This document shows positions 59,270-64,000 of a stretch of DNA of 64,000 bases, one piece after another. This stretch comes from Paenibacillus sp. (GTDB lineage: Bacteria; Bacillota; Bacilli; Paenibacillales; YIM-B00363), in assembly GCF_031177825.1 (NCBI RefSeq), contig NZ_JAPSKE010000003.1, forward strand, positions 310,001 through 374,000. Reading direction: 5' to 3'. The translations under genes were made by a program, and so were the position numbers. The notes beneath the pieces are model-generated. The model was not told where the DNA came from. It saw nothing but the letters and a program-made list of their open reading frames with translations, and ran no database searches. Within the stretch, counting starts at the first letter, position 1, and every line of letters begins with the position of its first letter.

Positions 59270-61240
59270 ATGATGCCGTACCCTGCCGAAATCGATCAGT
59301 TTAGCACCAAGTTGAATAAGAAGCCGGACGGTACCGTTTACGCGATCGAGGAATCGATTTCCGTCGTCAACGGCGTATACGATGGTCCGCTTGCCCACGA
59401 CAACATCGAGATCGGGAGCATCGCCATCTATACCGGCCCGCTTTTCACCGGCGAAACGGTTTCGAATTACATCGTTTCCACACCATCGCTAACGCCATGG
59501 AAACGGTGGATTAAGATTTTCTCGGAATCTCCAGTCGTTTACGTCTCCTACCATACACCCGGAGACCAAGTGGAAGCCGATGATATCAATGCGCTGCAAA
59601 ACAGCGTTGTCTCCATGCAAGGGGAAGTGGATCGGTACAAGAGCGAAAACGATGCGGCGCTCCATGTAGCAACGACGCGCATATCGGCCGTGGAAACAGG
59701 AAAGGCCAGTGTAACGTATGTAGATACCCAGTTCGCATCGAAAGCCGACAAATCCAATACGTATACGAAGGCAGAGACCGACTCGCGCATTGAAGAAATC
59801 ATCGGCGCGGCGCCGGCGGCGCTGGACACGCTGCAGGAGCTTTCGGAAGCCCTCAATAACGACCCGGACTTCGCCGCGACGATGACGACGTCGCTATCAG
59901 GCAAAGTGGACAAGGTGTCTGGCAAGCAACTCTCCACGGAAGATTTCACGACTGCCGAGAAAACCAAGCTTGCCGGTATTGCATCGAATGCGAATAACTA
60001 TGTCCATCCGACCGGAGATGGGAATCTCCATGTACCGGCAACCGGAACGGCAAATAACGGGAAGGTATTGAAAGCCGGGGCCTCGTCCGGGGGCGCTGCG
60101 TGGGGCGTAGTAGATTGGGGAGAACTATCGGGCAGACCGTCGACATTTTCTCCTGCCGCGCATACTCACGCCGCTGCGGACATCGCGAGCGGTACGATCG
60201 CGACGGCAAGACTGCCGGCTGCATCGACAACCGGTGCCGGTATCGTCCAGCTCAACAACTCGGTGACGAGCACTAGCACGACGCAAGCGGCTACGGCGAA
60301 CGCCGTGAAGGTGGCGAAGGACGCAGCGGATACTGCACAAGCGACTGCCAACGCGGCGGAAACACCGGCGGGTGCCCAAGCCAAAGCGGATGCGGCGGCT
60401 GCCGCGGGGATCGGAGCGGCCGATGCTGTGCAGGCCAATCTGGACGGTCATATCGGCAAAGGCGGAGCAGCGCATGCGGATGTTGTTGCCGGGGGTGCGT
60501 CCGGTTTTATGACGGGGGCGCAAGCGACGAAACTTGCCGGCATTGCAGCAGGGGCGGAAGTCAATCAAAACGCCTTCGCGACCGTGGCTGTGTCCGGTCA
60601 ATCGTCCGTCGTTGCGGATAGCAAAACGGATACATTAAATATTTCAGCCGGTTCCGGGATCAGTATAACGACCGATACAACCAACGATACAGTGACCATC
60701 ACTGCTGCTGTCGCCAGCGTTGCCGGGAAAACCGGGGCAATTATTCTTGGGAAAGCGGACATCGGTCTAGGGAACGTTGAGAACTACGGTGTTGCGACCC
60801 AAGCGGAGGCAGAAGCTGGGGTATCCGCTTCGAAATATATGACGGCTCAGCGGGTGAAGCAGCATGTCGATTCCCGTGGATTTGTAACACAAGCTGACCT
60901 TGGGAATGCCGGTTATGGGGACATGGTGAAATCGGTATACGACACGGACAATGACGGAAAGGTCGATGCAGCGGAAGCTGCCGATACTGTCCCGTGGACA
61001 GGCGTCTCCGGGAAGCCGGATTTCGAGTCGCATATTACGAATACCTCAAACCCTCATGCCGTTACCAAGGAGCAAGTCGGGCTCGGCAGCGTCTCCAATT
61101 ATTCCATAGCATCGCAGGCTGAGGCGGAAGCAGGGACGACTTCCAGCCGCTATATGACGCCTCTTCGCGTATCCCAGGCGATTGCGGCGCGGGCGATGCC
61201 CAAAGGCCCGCTCACCTGGAATCAACTCAAGGGGGTGTAG
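59270..61240 (+). CDS. Tail fibre protein 1
   Basis: 656 residues. The first ~150 (PYPAEIDQFSTKLNKKPDGTVYAIEESISVVNGVYDGPLAHDNIEIGS) form a baseplate-attachment domain, followed by a coiled-coil stretch, then repeated fibre modules: FSPAAHTHAAADIASGTIATARLP, an AVQANLDGHIGKGG module shared with fibre 2 (60422-60708), two GLG-V-NY-ASQAEAEAG-YMT-RV units, and an EF-hand-like DTDNDGKVDAAEA. Such fibres bind the target cell. It lies unusually between the XkdT- and XkdU-like genes. No chaperone domain is visible at its end. Confidence 0.88.
   Translation: MMPYPAEIDQFSTKLNKKPDGTVYAIEESISVVNGVYDGPLAHDNIEIGSIAIYTGPLFTGETVSNYIVSTPSLTPWKRWIKIFSESPVVYVSYHTPGDQVEADDINALQNSVVSMQGEVDRYKSENDAALHVATTRISAVETGKASVTYVDTQFASKADKSNTYTKAETDSRIEEIIGAAPAALDTLQELSEALNNDPDFAATMTTSLSGKVDKVSGKQLSTEDFTTAEKTKLAGIASNANNYVHPTGDGNLHVPATGTANNGKVLKAGASSGGAAWGVVDWGELSGRPSTFSPAAHTHAAADIASGTIATARLPAASTTGAGIVQLNNSVTSTSTTQAATANAVKVAKDAADTAQATANAAETPAGAQAKADAAAAAGIGAADAVQANLDGHIGKGGAAHADVVAGGASGFMTGAQATKLAGIAAGAEVNQNAFATVAVSGQSSVVADSKTDTLNISAGSGISITTDTTNDTVTITAAVASVAGKTGAIILGKADIGLGNVENYGVATQAEAEAGVSASKYMTAQRVKQHVDSRGFVTQADLGNAGYGDMVKSVYDTDNDGKVDAAEAADTVPWTGVSGKPDFESHITNTSNPHAVTKEQVGLGSVSNYSIASQAEAEAGTTSSRYMTPLRVSQAIAARAMPKGPLTWNQLKGV
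60422..60708 (+). repeat. Shared fibre module, copy 1
   Basis: Encodes AVQANLDGHIGKGGAAHADVVAGGASGFMTGAQATKLAGIAAGAEVNQNAFATVAVSGQSSVVADSKTDTL and more. It matches copy 2 (62358-62647) closely in protein and visibly in DNA, for example at GTGCAGGCCAATCTGGA, so the two could recombine. Confidence 0.8.
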
Positions 61241-61243
61241 CCA

Positions 61244-61858
61244 GTGCCATACGGTGACTCGCAGTACGGAGTGAATGGATTCGGGGAGGATAGCGATACC
61301 GGGGATGGCGGGGAGGAATTCCAAGTCGACCTAATGGGTTACCTCCCTCCGTTCTACCGTGACTATAGGGAAATGGTCGGTCTACAAACGACGCTGGGCA
61401 AGGACATCGGCCTTCTTAAACGGATGTCGACCGATCTGCTCGATGAAGTTTTCGTGGGGACGTCAGCCGAGGCGTTGCATCTGTGGGAACGGGATCTCGG
61501 CCTTCAAACAGATAGCTCCAAGCCGGCGCCATGGCGTCGGGAGGTTATCCTTTCGAAGCTTCGGGGATCCGGAACTACGACCAAGAAGAATGTCATCGCC
61601 GCGGCCGCCACGTTCAGCGGCGGAAAAGTGGATGTGATCGAGTATCCCGATGAATACCGATTCGTGGTCCAGTTCATCGGCACGCTTGGCATCCCGCCGA
61701 ACATGGCCGGCTTCATCCAAATGATCGAGCAGATCAAACCTGCCCACTTGGCATATGAACTGCTCTTCACATATACCGCTTGGAATATGGTCGAAGAGGA
61801 GACTTGGGCGTCGCTCGGAGCAACATCGTGGAATGCACTAAGAACTTATGGAGGTTGA
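61244..61858 (+). CDS. DUF2313-type baseplate/tail protein (XkdU type)
   Basis: 204 residues, GTG start behind GGGGGTG. The acidic Gly-rich head is followed by LMGYLPPFYRDYREMVGLQTTLGKDIGLLKRMSTDLLDEVFVGTSAEALHLWERDLGLQT, and ALRTY-type end; this is the YmfQ/XkdU pattern of proteins linking baseplate J to fibres (T4 gp48/gpI-like). It would be the attachment platform for one or both fibre proteins. Confidence 0.9.
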   Translation: MPYGDSQYGVNGFGEDSDTGDGGEEFQVDLMGYLPPFYRDYREMVGLQTTLGKDIGLLKRMSTDLLDEVFVGTSAEALHLWERDLGLQTDSSKPAPWRREVILSKLRGSGTTTKKNVIAAAATFSGGKVDVIEYPDEYRFVVQFIGTLGIPPNMAGFIQMIEQIKPAHLAYELLFTYTAWNMVEEETWASLGATSWNALRTYGG

Positions 61859-61862
61859 GGAC

Positions 61863-63608
61863 ATGCGGACATCCGCAAACCGGGCAATCCACTTGCCCGA
61901 AGGAACCGATAACGTCGATATCGACATTATTAGCGGGAGCATGGAAGGGCTGGACGCTGCGTTCGGAACCGGAGCTTCCGGACATACCCATGACGGAACG
62001 CCTGGCAATGGTCCGAAGATTACGGCAAGTGGCCTAGGGAGTGGGGCGGCTACCGATACCGTCATCGGTAACCGAACTGCGGATCCGGATACGGCGACAG
62101 CCTATGGATTAACGGGGTCCGTAACGCAGCTTTTTTCGTGGATCCTGAAATATTTCAAGGCCATTACGGGGAAGGCAAGTCCTTTCGATGCGCCGGCAAC
62201 GACGCTCGAGGCTGCGAAGACCCATATGGATTCTACGGCACCTCACTCAGCCACATCAGCGCCAACGGCTAGTCGCCTCGTGATTCGCGACGCAAGCGGA
62301 AGGGCGCAGGTGGCGGCGCCGGCTGCAGCGGCGGATATTGCCCGTAAGGACACGGTCGATGCCGTGCAGGCCAATCTGGATGCTCATATCGGCGCAGGCG
62401 GCGGTGTTCATGCGAACGCTGTCGCTGGTGGCGCTGCCGGTTTCATGACGGGAGCCGACAAGTCCAAATTGGACGCTATCGCGGCGGGGGCAGAAGTAAA
62501 CCAAAATGCCTTCTCCACCATTACGGTGTCGGGGCAGACCAGTGTAGCGGCAGACAGCAAGAGCGATACATTGACTCTTGCGGCCGGTACTGGGGTAGAT
62601 ATTACAACAAATTCGACGACGGACACCGTCACGATCGCCGGCAAGGCTGCATCGACGTCGCAGGCCGGGGTCGTGCAGCTTAATACGGCAACAAACAGCA
62701 CAAGCACTTCGCAGGCGGCGACACCAAGCGCGGTTAAAGCTGCGTATGACCTGGCGGCCGGGAAAGTAGCGAAGGCGGGCGACACAATGACGGGGAACTT
62801 GACTGTCCCTCGTACTGTTATCACAGACGCGATGACGTTCGAGAAGGGTCGCACGAATCAAGCATCAGTCTATTGGAACGCATCGCCTTCGGTAGACTTC
62901 GGCGTTAACGTCGATATTGAGGGGACGACCGCCCTTACTATCCAAAAGGGGAACCTCATTCCCAACGGGAATATTTCTATCCCCCCCGGCGCAGATGCGC
63001 CTAACGCTTGGTCAAACCCTCTAAGGTTTACATCCCGTAACGGTTCTAACCAGGCGGTCGAGCGGTTCATTCAGTCGACGGAAACGGGGCAACCAGTATG
63101 GACCGTCCCCGGGATAACGAACCATGTTATATGGCATCAAGGCAACGACAGCGATCTGGTAAGGTCGTATCGGAAGAATACGCTTGCGCTTAGCACTCCA
63201 GAAGTCAACAACGCTTTTTGGGGGCAGACTGCGTTAGAAATCAAAACTCAAGACGGTTCGCGCCCCGGATTAACACTCCATCGCGAAGGGCATTTCGCCC
63301 TCGCGTTATACCTGGATACTGACGGGCAGTTGAAAACGGTTGATAGTAATGGCACGGTAAAGGGGGTAGGGGGCGTGAAAAGCGTACAAAGAGGTTCGGT
63401 CCTTAATTCGGGCGGAACTTATGATATTCCTATAAATTCCGTTGATGTGAATAAATCGTACCTGATCACCAACGCGGGCGGTACGTCGAACAATGGTACG
63501 TCTTACTGGAAAGCCGAGTTACTGAATGCTACAACCGTCCGTATAACAATTCAAGCAACGGCAGGGGCGACCGTGCACGTCGCATGGCAAGTAGTAGAAA
63601 GCTACTAA
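61863..63608 (+). CDS. Tail fibre protein 2
   Basis: 581 residues from an ATG behind GGAGGTTGAGG; an ATG at 61848 lies before the ribosome site. The N-terminal attachment part (RTSANRAIHLPEGTDNVDIDIISGSMEGLDAAFG) is unlike fibre 1. The middle repeats the fibre 1 module (62358-62647) and a TSTSQAATPSAVKAAYDLAAGKV unit. The C-terminal 230 residues (TMTGNLTVPRTVITDAMTFEKGR to HVAWQVVESY) are distinct beta-rich sequence that probably forms the receptor-binding tip. Confidence 0.87.
   Translation: MRTSANRAIHLPEGTDNVDIDIISGSMEGLDAAFGTGASGHTHDGTPGNGPKITASGLGSGAATDTVIGNRTADPDTATAYGLTGSVTQLFSWILKYFKAITGKASPFDAPATTLEAAKTHMDSTAPHSATSAPTASRLVIRDASGRAQVAAPAAAADIARKDTVDAVQANLDAHIGAGGGVHANAVAGGAAGFMTGADKSKLDAIAAGAEVNQNAFSTITVSGQTSVAADSKSDTLTLAAGTGVDITTNSTTDTVTIAGKAASTSQAGVVQLNTATNSTSTSQAATPSAVKAAYDLAAGKVAKAGDTMTGNLTVPRTVITDAMTFEKGRTNQASVYWNASPSVDFGVNVDIEGTTALTIQKGNLIPNGNISIPPGADAPNAWSNPLRFTSRNGSNQAVERFIQSTETGQPVWTVPGITNHVIWHQGNDSDLVRSYRKNTLALSTPEVNNAFWGQTALEIKTQDGSRPGLTLHREGHFALALYLDTDGQLKTVDSNGTVKGVGGVKSVQRGSVLNSGGTYDIPINSVDVNKSYLITNAGGTSNNGTSYWKAELLNATTVRITIQATAGATVHVAWQVVESY
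62358..62647 (+). repeat. Shared fibre module, copy 2
   Basis: Encodes AVQANLDAHIGAGGGVHANAVAGGAAGFMTGADKSKLDAIAAGAEVNQNAFSTITVSGQTSVAADSKSDTL and more, paralogous to 60422-60708 in fibre 1. Same orientation, about 1.9 kb apart. Confidence 0.8.
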
Positions 63609-63621
63609 AGGAGGGGATGAC

Positions 63622-63999
63622 ATGACCGAAGAAATCGAAGAAACGCCAATGGGACCGGATACGCCGGAACCTGTAAGGACTTCGTACAAATACGCGCAAA
63701 TAAACCCCGAGACAGGTATTGTATTCGGGGTTTCGTATTTATCGGGCGAAGTGATCGCGGATCATACGATTCTGCTCGAAGACGAGGAAGACGTACAACC
63801 GGGGGACATTCGGAACCCGGACGGCACATGGACGCGGCCGGAACCCGCACCGCTTCCGCCTAGCGAAGTTCAGCAGCTACGGGCCGAACTGGCCGAGGCA
63901 AAGGCCCAACTAGCGGTCGCGGCCGCGGCCGCAGCGGAAACCAGCGCAACGCAGCAGGCACTTATCGAGATGCTTATCGAACAGGGGGTTATCGTCTAA
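63622..63999 (+). CDS. Small tail-associated protein with C-terminal coiled coil
   Basis: 125 residues behind AAAGGAGGGG. A beta-type head (VRTSYKYAQINPETGIVFGVSYLSGEVIADHTILLEDEEDVQPGDIRNPDGTWTRP) is followed by an Ala/Glu coiled coil (EVQQLRAELAEAKAQLAVAAAAAAETSATQQALIEMLIEQGVIV). Proteins of this form follow fibre genes in PBSX-like clusters (XkdW-like position). The stop codon is just inside the window. Possible fibre chaperone or tip; not provable from sequence. Confidence 0.7.
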   Translation: MTEEIEETPMGPDTPEPVRTSYKYAQINPETGIVFGVSYLSGEVIADHTILLEDEEDVQPGDIRNPDGTWTRPEPAPLPPSEVQQLRAELAEAKAQLAVAAAAAAETSATQQALIEMLIEQGVIV

Positions 64000-64000
64000 T

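Noticed and set aside
48392..63999. Intact prophage
   Set aside because: No integrase, replication, terminase, portal or capsid gene lies between the switch and tail genes; a tailocin fits better, subject to the unseen downstream part.
1..64000. CRISPR arrays, rRNA genes or intact insertion sequences
   Set aside because: No regularly spaced repeats, no rRNA sequence and no transposase gene were seen anywhere in the window.

Overview
The window is chromosomal DNA from an endospore-forming member of the Bacillota, most likely a Paenibacillus-type organism. The reasons are spore genes (tlp, an alpha/beta SASP, tgl, two YjcZ-like miniproteins), YesM/YesN regulation of LplB/LplC-type sugar transporters, a ccpN/gapB/SR1P gluconeogenic cluster, strong AGGAGG-type ribosome binding sites and frequent GTG/TTG starts. 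No species can be named from the sequence alone.

Layout. 1-5660 (minus strand): a LacI-controlled operon with a binding protein, a fused permease, an ATPase and an inositol-monophosphatase-type phosphatase, probably for uptake of an organophosphate; the divergent control region holds two abutting LacI-type operators and a perfect cre match. 5839-17960: a YesMN-type two-component system, a three-gene sugar ABC transporter, MgtC, a sulfatase, a gutted GH3 gene and an intact GH3 enzyme, which look like a sulfated-glycan utilisation locus. 18320-24934: a compact gluconeogenic unit (PPDK regulatory protein, GlpX, CcpN, GapB, SR1P-like peptide, PPDK) with candidate CcpN operators. 25066-26313: deletion scars of a MerR regulator, a chemotaxis-receptor N-terminus and a malic enzyme C-terminus. 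26466-38542: mostly ordinary, visibly GC-rich housekeeping, spore, signalling and copper genes.

38659-41715: a tRNA-Gly followed by a decayed tyrosine recombinase and an AT-richer stretch of gene fragments and orphan membrane genes, which is the relic of an integrated element. 41931-44262: a c-di-AMP (ydaO/yuaA-type) riboswitch with terminator in front of ktrAB. 44259-48334: NucB-like nuclease, SASP, a stand-alone ATP-dependent DNA ligase, small spore-type proteins and a TRIC-family channel gene behind a ZTP/ZMP (pfl-type) riboswitch.

48392-63999: the most striking part. An ImmA-type protease and XRE repressor sit divergently from a sigma-like activator across four operator-like inverted repeats. 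They are followed directly by a PBSX-like contractile tail module: tail terminator, sheath, tube, tail chaperone with a canonical -1 slippery heptamer, tape measure, LysM hub protein, XkdQ/R/S-like baseplate proteins, baseplate J, fibre 1, XkdU-like protein, fibre 2 and a small tail protein. There is no terminase, portal, protease or capsid gene between regulator and tail, so I read this as a contractile phage-tail-like bacteriocin (tailocin) rather than a prophage. The window ends inside the locus; lysis genes would be expected just beyond.
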